NCBI RefSeq assembly: GCF_025628885.1
Contig: NZ_JAOTIF010000015.1
Location: forward strand, 1 to 64,000
DNA: 64,000 nucleotides
Direction of reading: 5' to 3'
Source: Paraflavisolibacter caeni
GTDB lineage: Bacteria > Bacteroidota > Bacteroidia > Chitinophagales > Chitinophagaceae
A model generated the notes under the pieces. That model was not told the DNA's origin, searched no databases, and saw only the letters and a list, made by a program, of their open reading frames with translations. Positions 25,999-34,884 of this stretch are shown here, piece by piece. Position 1 is the first letter of the stretch. Every line of letters starts with the position of its first letter. A program made the translations under genes and the position numbers.

Positions 25999-26559
25999 AT
26001 GAAGGAGCATATCAACCCGTGGACGATATTAGGGCAAAAAGAAGTATATGATAACAAGTGGATCAAGCTTACTGAGTATGATGTGTTGAATCCCTCAGGA
26101 GGGAAAGGAATCTATGGTAAGGTTCATTTTAAGAATTATGCAATAGGGATCATTCCTTTGGATGAGCATTTGAATACTTATCTAGTTGGTCAATACCGGT
26201 TTGTGCTCGACCAATATAGTTGGGAAATTCCGGAAGGAGGTGGTCCAATTGGTATAGATATTTTAGAGTCTGCTCAGAGGGAATTAAAAGAAGAAACCGG
26301 CCTTGTTGCCGGGGAGTGGACAAAGTTGATGGATCTTCACTTGTCTAATTCGGTTAGTGATGAATATGGGTCAATCTACCTGGCCAGAGATCTAAGGCAG
26401 GAAGATGCGTCTCCTGAAGAGACTGAAGATTTAATGGTAAAAAAGGTTCCATTTGAAGAAGCTTATCAGATGGTGGAGCAGGGGATCATTACTGATGCCC
26501 TGGCTGTAACAGCCATCATGAAAGTGAAAATTTTATTACTGGAAGGAAAACTTAAGTAA
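25999..26559 (+). CDS. Nudix hydrolase (ADP-ribose pyrophosphatase-like)
   Basis: A 186-residue Nudix protein. The Nudix box is EIPEGGGPIGID followed by SAQRELKEETGL, with the metal-binding REL-EE core intact. The glutamate expected between the glycine and the REL core is replaced by I-D, a minor departure. Overall layout (N-terminal strands, box at about residues 80-105) resembles ADP-ribose or sugar-nucleotide pyrophosphatases. The start at 25999 is chosen because an upstream frame opening at 25960 would lie inside the metK terminator. The rlmB gene begins directly after its stop codon, so the two are co-transcribed. Confidence 0.85.
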   Translation: MKEHINPWTILGQKEVYDNKWIKLTEYDVLNPSGGKGIYGKVHFKNYAIGIIPLDEHLNTYLVGQYRFVLDQYSWEIPEGGGPIGIDILESAQRELKEETGLVAGEWTKLMDLHLSNSVSDEYGSIYLARDLRQEDASPEETEDLMVKKVPFEEAYQMVEQGIITDALAVTAIMKVKILLLEGKLK

Positions 26560-27312
26560 GTGGCTATAAAGAAAACATCTCTAATCATAGGGCGTCAGCC
26601 TTTGATCGAATCGCTGCAATCCGGGCGTCCCATCGACAAAATTCTTTTGCAAAAGAATACGGGTGGTGAAATTGTTCATACCATCCGGGAACTGGCAAAA
26701 AAGAATAATGTTCCCATCCAGGTTGTTCCGGTTGAGAAGCTGAATTCAATTACCAGGGCCAATCACCAAGGGATTATTGCTTTTGCCGCTTTGGTGCAGT
26801 ACCTGGATTTGCAACAGGTTATTGACCATGTTGTGGGTAAGGGTGAAACGCCTTTATTCATCATATTAGATGGCGTAACAGATGTACGAAATATTGGAGC
26901 CATTGCCCGTACTGCTGTTTGCTGCGGCGCCCAGGCGATGATCATTCCTGATAAGGGGGTGGGTGCTTTGAATGAAGAGGCTATGAAGTCGTCTGCTGGT
27001 GCCCTGGAGCATTTACATGTTTGCCGGGTCAATAGTCTAATGAAGGCAGTTGATGAACTGCATTTGAATGGTATCAGGGTGTTTGCTTCTGAAATGACAG
27101 CTAAGAAGGCACTTCATGAAGTAGACTGGAAAGAACCAAGCGCAGTGGTGATGGGAAGTGAGGATAAAGGTGTGTATCCTGCCTTGATGAAGATCTGTGA
27201 CGAGCAATTCAAAATTCCAATGGCCGGTGCGTTTGAATCATTGAATGTATCCGTAGCCACCGGGATGATCTTATATGAGGCGATGAAGCAGAGGCAAGCC
27301 CCCAACCCCTAA
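26560..27312 (+). CDS. rlmB: 23S rRNA (guanosine-2'-O)-methyltransferase, TrmH/RlmB family
   Basis: A 250-residue SPOUT methyltransferase. The N-terminal substrate-binding domain includes IIGRQPLIESLQSGRPIDKI, and the C-terminal knot includes LDGVTDVRNIGAIARTA, VMGSEDKGVYP and SLNVSVATGMILYE, the three TrmH-family motifs. RlmB methylates G2251 of 23S rRNA. The GTG start follows the Nudix stop with no gap. The last codons (APNP and stop) lie in a small C-run/G-run repeat element, suggesting that the natural C-terminus was altered by that element. Confidence 0.92.
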   Translation: MAIKKTSLIIGRQPLIESLQSGRPIDKILLQKNTGGEIVHTIRELAKKNNVPIQVVPVEKLNSITRANHQGIIAFAALVQYLDLQQVIDHVVGKGETPLFIILDGVTDVRNIGAIARTAVCCGAQAMIIPDKGVGALNEEAMKSSAGALEHLHVCRVNSLMKAVDELHLNGIRVFASEMTAKKALHEVDWKEPSAVVMGSEDKGVYPALMKICDEQFKIPMAGAFESLNVSVATGMILYEAMKQRQAPNP

Positions 27313-27319
27313 AGGGGAG
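27300..27319. repeat. Small dispersed palindromic element overlapping the rlmB stop
   Basis: CCCCCAACCCCTAAAGGGGA, with the CCCC-TAAA-GGGG core at 27307-27317. The TAA stop of rlmB lies in its loop. Related elements are at 25963 and 32001. Confidence 0.65.
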
Positions 27320-27361
27320 TTTTGCTACGCTCAGGGCCAAAAGAATGAAGTATTGTTTAAA

Positions 27362-28408
27362 TCAGGATTCTTCCTGGTAGTAGATTTTATAGTATTTTCT
27401 GCCGTCGAGGTCGATGCCTTTTTCTATGAGGTCGGTGTTGCCATGGATATAAATATGAAAATTCTTATCCAATTTCAGGATGCTTTTATAGATCCTTTGT
27501 TGTTTTTTAACGGCTTGCGGGTCAATTTCAAAGGAGGCTGCAATGTCATAATCGTTTTGTTCGACGAAGCGAGAACCGAAGTTGCGGAATGATTCAATCA
27601 TTTCATCCTTCTGAAATATCTCGGTTTGAAATTCATTGATATCGAAAGATTCTTTGTTTTTGAAATAATCGATCGACCTGTTCAGGAGGTCGATTTGTTC
27701 TTTCTTTTCCAGGCTGAACTCTTCCTCCATCTGGCCTGTAATGTACTGTTTGGTTAGTGTAAGAATTTGGTTGGTGTGGTGGAACTCATTTTTCTGAGGT
27801 GTCAATCCCAGGAATCCTTCCTTCCAATATTGGGCTTCTTCTCCACGGTTCTGGTTATCAAAGATAAGTACGTCAAAGCCTTCGTCCATCTTTGTAAATA
27901 TGATCAGGCAGCCTTTATCAATTTTATTGAGTTCGACACCTTCCTTTATCTCCAGGCTGAATTCGCTGTTTGCATGGCGCGCATCCAAAAAAAGTGATTT
28001 GTTCTCGGTTTTAAATAAACCTAAGGCCGTATAAAATCTTCCTTCAACTGGAAGTTCTTCAAATAAAGCAACATATAATTCGCCACCTTTTACTTTTGGA
28101 TGTGTAGAAGATTCATAAAGATGGCGGGCTATTTTAACTGAAAGCTCCTCAAATCTGCTTTTATCCTGGTAGAGGGATGAAGCATAACTATAGACTTCAT
28201 TGAACTCCAGGGAGGACGGATGATGGAAGCTGAAATACTCAACAGCGTCTTTGAACTTGTTCAGAAAGCTTTCACCAGTAATCTGTATTGTTTCTTCATC
28301 CAATTTAAGCGCTTCTTCAGAAAGGAGAAGGGGATCCAGGTTATTCTTACTCCCTACATAATGTACCATCAGCTTTTTGAGAAAGGCGGCTTTTAAATTC
28401 AGTTCCAT
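27362..28408 (-). CDS. Nucleoid-associated protein (NdpA/YejK-like)
   Basis: A 348-residue member of the 37-kDa nucleoid-associated protein family. The N-terminus has the family look HYVGSKNNLDPLLLSEE, the middle has LFDNQNRGEEAQYWKEGFLGL, and the C-terminal third is rich in charged helices. In E. coli YejK binds nucleoid proteins and topoisomerase IV, but the Bacteroidota members are distant and their role is not known. It runs convergently to rlmB and lies downstream of cobA on the same strand with a 37-base gap, so read-through from cobA is possible. Confidence 0.82.
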   Translation of the reverse strand: MELNLKAAFLKKLMVHYVGSKNNLDPLLLSEEALKLDEETIQITGESFLNKFKDAVEYFSFHHPSSLEFNEVYSYASSLYQDKSRFEELSVKIARHLYESSTHPKVKGGELYVALFEELPVEGRFYTALGLFKTENKSLFLDARHANSEFSLEIKEGVELNKIDKGCLIIFTKMDEGFDVLIFDNQNRGEEAQYWKEGFLGLTPQKNEFHHTNQILTLTKQYITGQMEEEFSLEKKEQIDLLNRSIDYFKNKESFDINEFQTEIFQKDEMIESFRNFGSRFVEQNDYDIAASFEIDPQAVKKQQRIYKSILKLDKNFHIYIHGNTDLIEKGIDLDGRKYYKIYYQEES

Positions 28409-28445
28409 AGTTGCAAAAGTGCGAAAATACGGATCGATTAAATCC

Positions 28446-29225
28446 TTATGCTATTCTTCTTATGGCAAAGTTTTCCACTTGTTCACAAAAATTATCAGAA
28501 GCAAGCCTAACCACTTCGCCGATAATAATAAGAGCAGGATGTTTCAGTTGTTTGTTTGCTGCCATTTGTACTAATTCTTTCGCAGTGCCTATGACCATTT
28601 TTTTATGGGGAAGTGATGCATGTTGAATAATGGCGGCAGGTAAATCTCCCGCACTTTTCTCTACATAAGCCCTGGAGATTTCTTCCAATTTTTTCATACC
28701 CATATATATAATGACTGTAGCCCTGGTCTGAATAGCTGTTTTTAAATCTTCCGATAAGGTGCCATCTTTTTTAGTGCCAGTGATCACCCAAAAGCTTTCG
28801 CTAATGCCACGATGGGTAAGTGGAATATCTTCAAAGCCTGCAGCCTGCATGCTGGAAATGCCGGGAATGTAAGAAGCGCTAATGCCCTCAGCTCTTGCAT
28901 ATAAAATTTCCTCCATGCCTCTGCCAAAAACAAAAGGATCACCACCTTTCAAACGGACTACTGTGCCTTTGGTCAATGCTTTTTCTTTGATTAACTCATG
29001 AATGACCTCTTGAGGTGTATAATCGCCATATGGCAATTTGCCTACATATATTTTCTCGCAAGCCGAGGAGCAATGATTCATGATCTCCTGGTTGGCCAAA
29101 TTATCATATAAAACAACATCAGCACGTTGAAGAGCTTTCATTGCTTTCAGTGTTATTAAATCCGGGTCGCCAGGTCCAGCCCCTACTACTATCAATTCAG
29201 GTGCTTTCTTCATTAGGTTACTCAT
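28446..29225 (-). CDS. cobA: Uroporphyrinogen-III C-methyltransferase (copy 1)
   Basis: A 259-residue SUMT that methylates uroporphyrinogen III twice with SAM to give precorrin-2, the precursor of siroheme. Signatures are VVGAGPGDPDLITLKAM near the N-terminus, VVRLKGGDPFVFGRG, and PGISSMQAAGFEDIPLTHRG. It is monofunctional, unlike CysG. The gene is divergent from nirB and shares a 267-base promoter region with it, so it most likely supplies siroheme for nitrite reduction. A second, clearly different SUMT lies at 56735 in the sulfite reductase operon. Confidence 0.94.
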   Translation of the reverse strand: MSNLMKKAPELIVVGAGPGDPDLITLKAMKALQRADVVLYDNLANQEIMNHCSSACEKIYVGKLPYGDYTPQEVIHELIKEKALTKGTVVRLKGGDPFVFGRGMEEILYARAEGISASYIPGISSMQAAGFEDIPLTHRGISESFWVITGTKKDGTLSEDLKTAIQTRATVIIYMGMKKLEEISRAYVEKSAGDLPAAIIQHASLPHKKMVIGTAKELVQMAANKQLKHPALIIIGEVVRLASDNFCEQVENFAIRRIA

Positions 29226-29492
29226 AATTACATGTTTTATAAGATTGCACAGCTATTTATGGTTATTGAGGCAATCAAACTGTTCAGCTGCAATATGTAT
29301 TAAAAATAAATCAATGTGATGTATTTAGGGTTTAGGAGTGCCTTTTCTTATTCAAAAATAAACTTTAATATGATTAAAATCGCATTTTGAATGATAAAAT
29401 TTGTATCATTGCACAGTAAATGCATTAATGATATAAATTATTTATGTGTTTATGTTGAATTTTTGATGTGATCATTTCAAAAAACTTTATGC
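29226..29492. promoter_or_regulatory. Divergent cobA/nirB promoter region with a 21-bp palindrome
   Basis: AATGATA at 29390-29396 and TATCATT at 29404-29410 form a perfect inverted repeat with 7-base arms and a 7-base spacer. ATGAT-TAAA-ATCGC at 29370-29383 is a weak Fnr-like match, and TTGATGTGATCA lies at about 29463-29474. AATTTTTG near 29458 is one base off the -7 consensus for nirB. The palindrome is seen directly; which regulator binds it is unknown. Confidence 0.55.
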
Positions 29493-31994
29493 ATGGAGAC
29501 GACCAAGCCAACAGTTGTTGTTATCGGAAATGGAATGGTGGGTTACAAGTTCTGTGAGAAGCTTGTGGCAAAATCTAAAGATTTCAATGTTATTGTATTT
29601 GGGGAAGAATCCCGCATTGCTTATGACCGTGTTCATTTGAGTGAATATTTTAGTGGTAAAACAGCGGACGATCTTAGCCTTTCTTCTTCTGACTGGTATA
29701 AAGAAAATGGTATTACCCTTTATTTAGGTGATCCTGTACAGGAGATTAACCGTACTGCTAAAACGGTTCACTCTCTGCATGGGATGGCCATTCAATATGA
29801 TTACCTGGTCTTAGCAACGGGTTCGTCTGCTTTTGTGCCTAACATTCCCGGAGTTGAAAAAGATGGGGTGTTTGTTTACCGTACTATAGAAGACCTTGAG
29901 CTTATTCAGTCTTATGCTGGAAAAGCAAAGAGAGGTGCAGTAATAGGAGGAGGGCTTTTGGGGTTGGAAGCGGCAAAGGCGCTATTGGATCTTGGTATAC
30001 CTGAAACGCATGTGGTAGAATTTGCGCCTCGACTGATGCCAAGGCAAATAGATGATGTCGGAAGTAAAATGCTGCAATATAAGCTGAGCCAGCTTGGGCT
30101 GCAAATACATTTAAATAAAAATACAAGTTCAATTGAGGGAAATGGTAAAATTGAAGCTCTTCAATTTGCCGATGATTCCAAACTTCATGTGGACATGCTT
30201 GTTATTTCTGCTGGTATTCGTCCCAGAGATGAGTTGGCTCGTTTGTCAGGGCTTGAGGTTGGTAGTCGTGGCGGTATTCTTGTCAATGAAAAGCTACAAA
30301 CCAGTGATGCTTCCATTTTTGCTATTGGTGAGTGCGCCTTATACAACAACATGATCTACGGCCTAGTGGCTCCTGGTTACGATATGGCGGAGGTTGTGGC
30401 TGCTAACATTTGTGGTGGCTCGAAATCTTTTACCGGCTTTGATATGAGTACAAAGCTGAAGCTGATAGGTGTAGATGTGGCCTCATTTGGTGATCCTTTT
30501 ATTTCTGAACCTGAGTGTCGTTCTGTTATTTTTGAAGATACCCACAAGGGTACTTATAAAAGAATCAATATTACTCAAGATGGAAAGCATTTGCTGGGTG
30601 GTATCCTGATAGGCGATGCCAGTGCTTATAATATGTTGTTACAAACAGTAAACAACAAAATCGTTTTACCGCCAGATCCAGAAGATTTGATACTAGGCAG
30701 CAGGGGTGGAGCCGCCAGTGAGGGTGCGGGTGTAATGAATCTTCCTGATGATGCATTGATCTGTTCATGTGAGGCTGTTAGCAAAGGTGCTATTTGTGCA
30801 GCTGTAACTGAACAGAATGCATGTACTATAGATCAAATGAAAAAGTGCACCAAGGCCGGGACCGGATGTGGAGGTTGTGTGCCTATGGTAAAAGACCTAA
30901 TTGCCGGAACTATGAAATCACAGGGTCTGTATGTGAAGAATGTGATTTGTGAGCATTTCGATTATTCACGCCAGGAGCTTTTTGATCTCATTAAAATAAA
31001 CGGAATAAAGACCTATGATGAAACTTTAAATCTTTATGGTAAAGGCGATGGATGTGAAGTATGTAAGCCGGCAGTTGCCAGTATTATGGCAAGTCTTTGG
31101 AATGATATGATCCTGAAACAGGATACGATACAAGATAGTAATGACCGTTACCTTGCTAATATCCAAAAAGGTGGTACCTATTCAGTCGTGCCCCGTATTG
31201 CTGGAGGTGAAATTACTCCAGAGAAATTGATTGCCCTGGGAGAAGTTGCCAAGAAGTATGGCTTATATACAAAAATTACTGGTGGTCAGCGTATAGATAT
31301 GTTTGGAGCCCATGTAAGCGATCTGCCGAAGATATGGGAAGAGTTGATCGCGGCAGGTTTTGAGAGTGGTCATGCTTACGGTAAATCCCTGCGAACTGTA
31401 AAGAGTTGTGTTGGTAGTACCTGGTGTCGTTTTGGATTGCATGACAGTGTATCCTTTGCTATTGAAATCGAAGAAAGGTACCGGGGTGTTCGTGCGCCGC
31501 ATAAGTTGAAAGGTGGTGTGAGCGGTTGTATTCGTGAGTGTGCTGAAGCGCAGGGTAAGGACTTTGGGATCATTGCTACAGAAAAAGGCTGGAATTTATA
31601 TGTGTGTGGCAATGGTGGATCCAAGCCGCAGCATGCGCAATTGTTAGCCGCGGATGTAGATAAAGAGACTTGTATTAAATATCTCGACCGCTTCCTGATT
31701 TTCTATATTAAGACCGCAGACCCGTTGACCCGTACTGCTACATGGCTCAATAAAATGGAAGGTGGTATGAGTTACCTGAAAAATGTAATTGTCAATAACA
31801 GCCTGGGTATAGGAGCACAACTAGAAGCTGAAATGCAATATCTGGTTGAGACATATAAATGTGAATGGAAAGAGGTGGTAGAAACCCCTGAACTCCGCAA
31901 GCGCTTTAATCACTTTGTGAATGCTCCTGTAGAAAAGGATCCAACGGTAAAATTCGAAAGTATGAGAGCGCAGATAAAAGCAGTTGAGTGGTAA
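29493..31994 (+). CDS. nirB: Nitrite reductase (NAD(P)H), large subunit
   Basis: An 833-residue NirB that reduces nitrite to ammonium in the cytoplasm. Residues 1-300 are the FAD/NAD oxidoreductase (VVIGNGMVGYKFC, GAVIGGGLLGLEAAKAL, IFAIGECALY). A BFD-like [2Fe-2S] domain follows at about 422-472 (LICSCEAV, KAGTGCGGCVP), with a second short cysteine-bearing region at 484-537. The C-terminal half is the siroheme/[4Fe-4S] reductase. Its ligands are C639 and C645 (CX5C) and C679 and C683 (CX3C in GCIRECA). Length is typical. It is the first gene of a nirB-nirD unit, with siroheme supply encoded divergently. Confidence 0.97.
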   Translation: METTKPTVVVIGNGMVGYKFCEKLVAKSKDFNVIVFGEESRIAYDRVHLSEYFSGKTADDLSLSSSDWYKENGITLYLGDPVQEINRTAKTVHSLHGMAIQYDYLVLATGSSAFVPNIPGVEKDGVFVYRTIEDLELIQSYAGKAKRGAVIGGGLLGLEAAKALLDLGIPETHVVEFAPRLMPRQIDDVGSKMLQYKLSQLGLQIHLNKNTSSIEGNGKIEALQFADDSKLHVDMLVISAGIRPRDELARLSGLEVGSRGGILVNEKLQTSDASIFAIGECALYNNMIYGLVAPGYDMAEVVAANICGGSKSFTGFDMSTKLKLIGVDVASFGDPFISEPECRSVIFEDTHKGTYKRINITQDGKHLLGGILIGDASAYNMLLQTVNNKIVLPPDPEDLILGSRGGAASEGAGVMNLPDDALICSCEAVSKGAICAAVTEQNACTIDQMKKCTKAGTGCGGCVPMVKDLIAGTMKSQGLYVKNVICEHFDYSRQELFDLIKINGIKTYDETLNLYGKGDGCEVCKPAVASIMASLWNDMILKQDTIQDSNDRYLANIQKGGTYSVVPRIAGGEITPEKLIALGEVAKKYGLYTKITGGQRIDMFGAHVSDLPKIWEELIAAGFESGHAYGKSLRTVKSCVGSTWCRFGLHDSVSFAIEIEERYRGVRAPHKLKGGVSGCIRECAEAQGKDFGIIATEKGWNLYVCGNGGSKPQHAQLLAADVDKETCIKYLDRFLIFYIKTADPLTRTATWLNKMEGGMSYLKNVIVNNSLGIGAQLEAEMQYLVETYKCEWKEVVETPELRKRFNHFVNAPVEKDPTVKFESMRAQIKAVEW

Positions 31995-32000
31995 ATAGAC

Positions 32001-32029
32001 ACCCCCGTCCTCTAAAGGGGAGACTTAGG
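32001..32029. repeat. Small dispersed C-run/G-run element between nirB and nirD
   Basis: CCCCCGTCCTCTAAAGGGGA followed by GACTTAGG. It shares the C-run, TAAA and GGGGA layout with the element at 27300 and sits in the 144-base nirB-nirD spacer. Confidence 0.55.
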
Positions 32030-32138
32030 TTGGTCAATCATTAGAGCGTGTGATTGTTCTATTTAATCAAATCTTATCAAAATATATTCTCTTTTTAAGG
32101 TTTTGAACTTTTTAGGGATTAGATAAAAAATAATATTT

Positions 32139-32546
32139 ATGAGCCTTAGCGAATCTTTAGAATTTCAGAATGTTCAGAGTTCCGTAACAGGAGCCAGGAT
32201 CAAGTGGTTTATAGCTTGTTCTGTTGAGGATGTACCGGAAAATGGCGGAGCTTGTGTTAAGTATGGTGAAGAGCAAATTGCTGTATATAATTTCACACGC
32301 AGAGGTGAGTGGTTTGCTACACAGAATCTGTGCCCACATAAGCAGCAAATGGTTTTATCGAGAGGAATGATTGGCAGTCATGGCGAACATTGTGAGCCTA
32401 AAGTGGCTTGTCCTTTTCATAAAAAAACGTTTTCGCTGCTGACTGGTGATTGCTTAAACAGCGATGACTGTGAAAGCATTAAAACTTACCCTGTGAAAGT
32501 AAAAGAGGGCAAGGTGTATATTGGTGTTGGCATAGAGACAATATAA
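32139..32546 (+). CDS. nirD: Nitrite reductase small subunit, Rieske type
   Basis: A 135-residue NirD partner of NirB. It has a Rieske fold and, unlike short NirD proteins such as that of E. coli, keeps both ligand pairs: CPHK at about residue 65 and CPFHKK at about residue 90. It should therefore hold a [2Fe-2S] cluster and may take part in electron transfer rather than being only structural. The gene follows nirB after 144 bases that include a dispersed repeat. A clear terminator comes after it, so the Moco genes downstream are a separate transcription unit. Confidence 0.92.
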   Translation: MSLSESLEFQNVQSSVTGARIKWFIACSVEDVPENGGACVKYGEEQIAVYNFTRRGEWFATQNLCPHKQQMVLSRGMIGSHGEHCEPKVACPFHKKTFSLLTGDCLNSDDCESIKTYPVKVKEGKVYIGVGIETI

Positions 32547-32576
32547 TGGCTGTTTATATATTTCCATAATTTTTTC

Positions 32577-32600
32577 GACCGGCTTTTGCCGGTCTTTTTG
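32577..32600 (+). terminator. Terminator after nirD
   Basis: GACCGGC at 32577-32583 pairs with GCCGGTC at 32588-32594 around TTTT, followed by TTTTTG. Confidence 0.85.
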
Positions 32601-32613
32601 TGGAGCATAACAT

Positions 32614-32621
32614 TATATTTG
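32614..32621 (+). promoter_or_regulatory. Candidate -7 element of the Mur ligase-MOSC-moaC-moeA operon
   Basis: TATATTTG matches TAnnTTTG exactly, 19 bases before the preferred ATG at 32640 and just after the nirD terminator. TTTG motifs at 32585 and 32597 lie at less ideal spacings. Confidence 0.5.
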
Positions 32622-32639
32622 TTGCTTAATGCAAACTAC

Positions 32640-34016
32640 ATGATATCCAACCTAGACGAAATTCAAAATATATTTTTTATTGGCGTTGCCGGAAGCGGTA
32701 TGAGTGCGTTGGCGCAATACCTGAAAGGGGCTGGTAAAGAAGTTGCTGGTTCTGACCGTTATTTTCTACCGAATGTTCCCAATGAAACCAAGGAGAAGCT
32801 GGAAGCTGAAGGTATTCGTTGTTTTTTGCAAAATGGTGAAGGTATTACGCCTAATACAGACCTGGTGGTGGTTTCTACAGCAATAGAAGACACTGTGCCG
32901 GAAGTGCAAAAAACAAAGCAACTTGGCATACCGATTATTAAAAGGAGTGAACTGCTGGCTTTGATAGCGCAGAGTAAAAAGACAATTGCTGTGGGTGGGA
33001 CGTCCGGAAAAAGTACGACCGCGGCCATGTTGTATGAAATTTTAGAACAGGGAGGTTTGCAGCCCGGTATTATTAGTGGGGCAGGGCTTACCAGTCTTAT
33101 CAAAGAAGGTAAAATTGGTAACGCAAAAATGGGCAAAGGGGAGTGGTTGGTTATTGAAGCTGATGAGAGTGATGGTTCTATTGTACAATACAAGCCCGAA
33201 ATCGGCCTATTGCTGAATATGGATAAAGATCATAAGGAGCTGGATACATTAATGGAGATTTTTACTACTTTCAAAGCCAACAGTAAAAAGTTTATAGTCA
33301 ATCAATCTCACACTCTTTCTAAGCAATTATCACAAAATATAGCTTTTGATTTTTCTCTTGATGTGAACTCTGGAGCTGGCTATGTCGCTACAGATTTTGA
33401 ACAGCAGGGCTTTATTGTACGTTTTAAGATCAATGATGTTCCCTTTCAACTCAATACGGTTGGGCAACACAATATGGAAAATGCACTGGCTGCAGTAGCT
33501 GTGGCCAATCAAATTGGCGTAGCGCTGACCACTTGTGCTGATGCATTGAAAAACTACCAGGGGATCTACCGGCGACACCAGGTTTTGGGTAAAAAAGATG
33601 GGGTTTGGGTGATTGATGATTATGCCCACAACCCGGCCAAGTGTGCAGCCAGCATTCGTGCTTGCCAGCCAGTGGCTTCTAAAGTAATCGCCTGGTTCCA
33701 GCCTCACGGATATGGACCAACGAATTTCTTACGTCATGATTTTGTGCAAGAAATAGCTGCTGTTTTACGTCCGCAGGATGAAATATGGATGAGTGAGATA
33801 TTTTATGCCGGCGGTACAGCAGAGAAAACAATTTCAGCCGGTGACCTGATCAATGATTTGGCCGCTTTGGGTAAACCTGCCTTTTTTGTGGCAAACAGAG
33901 GGGATCTGCTAGAGGCAGTTCGACCTCATTTAACCCAGGATTGCGTGTTATTGCTGATGGGGGCAAGGGATCCATCGCTGGAGTTTTTTGCAACATCTGT
34001 TTGGGAAGAAGTGTAA
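32640..34016 (+). CDS. Mur ligase family protein, MurC-like
   Basis: A 458-residue protein with all three Mur ligase domains. The N-terminal UDP-binding Rossmann part shows FFIGVAGSGMSALAQYL. The ATPase P-loop is GTSGKST at residues 120-126, where MurC has GTHGKTT. The carbamoylated-lysine and metal region has IEADESDGSI and NMDKDHKEL. The C-terminal domain shows YRRHQVLG, VIDDYAHNPAK and WFQPHGYGPTNFL. It resembles UDP-N-acetylmuramate:L-alanine ligase most, but the altered P-loop and its place at the head of a Moco operon make a housekeeping murC unlikely. I infer a paralog with an unknown amide-bond substrate. A start at 32586 would lie inside the nirD terminator. Confidence 0.8.
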   Translation: MISNLDEIQNIFFIGVAGSGMSALAQYLKGAGKEVAGSDRYFLPNVPNETKEKLEAEGIRCFLQNGEGITPNTDLVVVSTAIEDTVPEVQKTKQLGIPIIKRSELLALIAQSKKTIAVGGTSGKSTTAAMLYEILEQGGLQPGIISGAGLTSLIKEGKIGNAKMGKGEWLVIEADESDGSIVQYKPEIGLLLNMDKDHKELDTLMEIFTTFKANSKKFIVNQSHTLSKQLSQNIAFDFSLDVNSGAGYVATDFEQQGFIVRFKINDVPFQLNTVGQHNMENALAAVAVANQIGVALTTCADALKNYQGIYRRHQVLGKKDGVWVIDDYAHNPAKCAASIRACQPVASKVIAWFQPHGYGPTNFLRHDFVQEIAAVLRPQDEIWMSEIFYAGGTAEKTISAGDLINDLAALGKPAFFVANRGDLLEAVRPHLTQDCVLLLMGARDPSLEFFATSVWEEV

Positions 34017-34038
34017 TCAATTAATTTATTTTCGCCAC

Positions 34039-34872
34039 ATGCTTCAAGTAAGTGAAATATTTATTTATCCCATCAAGTCGCTTGGTGGGATTTCTCTTTC
34101 ATCGGCAGTTGTAACTGATCGGGGGTTACAATATGACAGAAGATGGATGTTGGTAGATGAACAAGGTGAATTCATGACGCAGCGAACAAACGCAGAGATG
34201 GCATTGCTGCAGGTTGAAGTTGTTGAAGGCGGGTTAAGGGTTTATCATAAAAAGAATAATGCTTCTATTGTGATTTCATTTGCACCTCAAACGGGTGAAA
34301 CAACTCTGGTGCAAGTATGGGGTGACCGTTGTAGGGCCAAGGTAGTGGGGCATGATGTAGATAACTGGTTCTCAGATATGCTATCAGCAAAATGCCGGTT
34401 AGTTTATATGCCAGAAACGACACGTCGTCAGGTGGATAGGAGGTATGCAAAGAATAGAGAAATCACTTCTTTTTCAGATGGCTATCCTTTTTTGGTTATA
34501 GGGCAAGCTTCTCTGGATGATTTAAATAATCGCCTGAAAGAAAAGCTGCCTATGAACCGTTTTCGTCCCAATATTGTCTTTACAGGAGGGCAGCCGTTCG
34601 AAGAAGATCAATGGTCGCATTTTGTTATTCATGACATCCATTTTTACGGGGTTAAACTTTGCTCCCGTTGTGTGGTGACTACGATTAATCAAGATGAAGG
34701 AAAAGCGGGAAAGGAGCCATTAAAAACATTGGCTACATACCGCTTGAGCAATAATAATATTTATTTTGGTCAGAATCTTTTGCACCAGGGGGAGGGTATC
34801 TTACAGGTTGGAGATAGCATTGATGTAATAGAAAGGAAGCCTGCCAAACAATTTATAGTATCAAACTTATAA
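34039..34872 (+). CDS. MOSC domain protein (YcbX-like)
   Basis: A 277-residue protein with an N-terminal MOSC beta-barrel (VSEIFIYPIKSLGGISL, YDRRWMLVDEQGEFMTQR) and a MOSC domain from about residue 110. The FRPNIVFTGGQPFEEDQW and LCSRCVVTTINQDEG motifs are typical, and the second contains the cysteine expected to bind the molybdenum cofactor. Relatives (YcbX, mARC) are molybdenum enzymes that reduce N-hydroxylated compounds, without a fused ferredoxin domain here. It starts 23 bases after the Mur-like gene, in an operon with moaC-mogA and moeA, which fits a Moco protein. The start at 34039 gives the family N-terminus. Confidence 0.9.
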   Translation: MLQVSEIFIYPIKSLGGISLSSAVVTDRGLQYDRRWMLVDEQGEFMTQRTNAEMALLQVEVVEGGLRVYHKKNNASIVISFAPQTGETTLVQVWGDRCRAKVVGHDVDNWFSDMLSAKCRLVYMPETTRRQVDRRYAKNREITSFSDGYPFLVIGQASLDDLNNRLKEKLPMNRFRPNIVFTGGQPFEEDQWSHFVIHDIHFYGVKLCSRCVVTTINQDEGKAGKEPLKTLATYRLSNNNIYFGQNLLHQGEGILQVGDSIDVIERKPAKQFIVSNL

Positions 34873-34884
34873 TCATCGTTTTAC

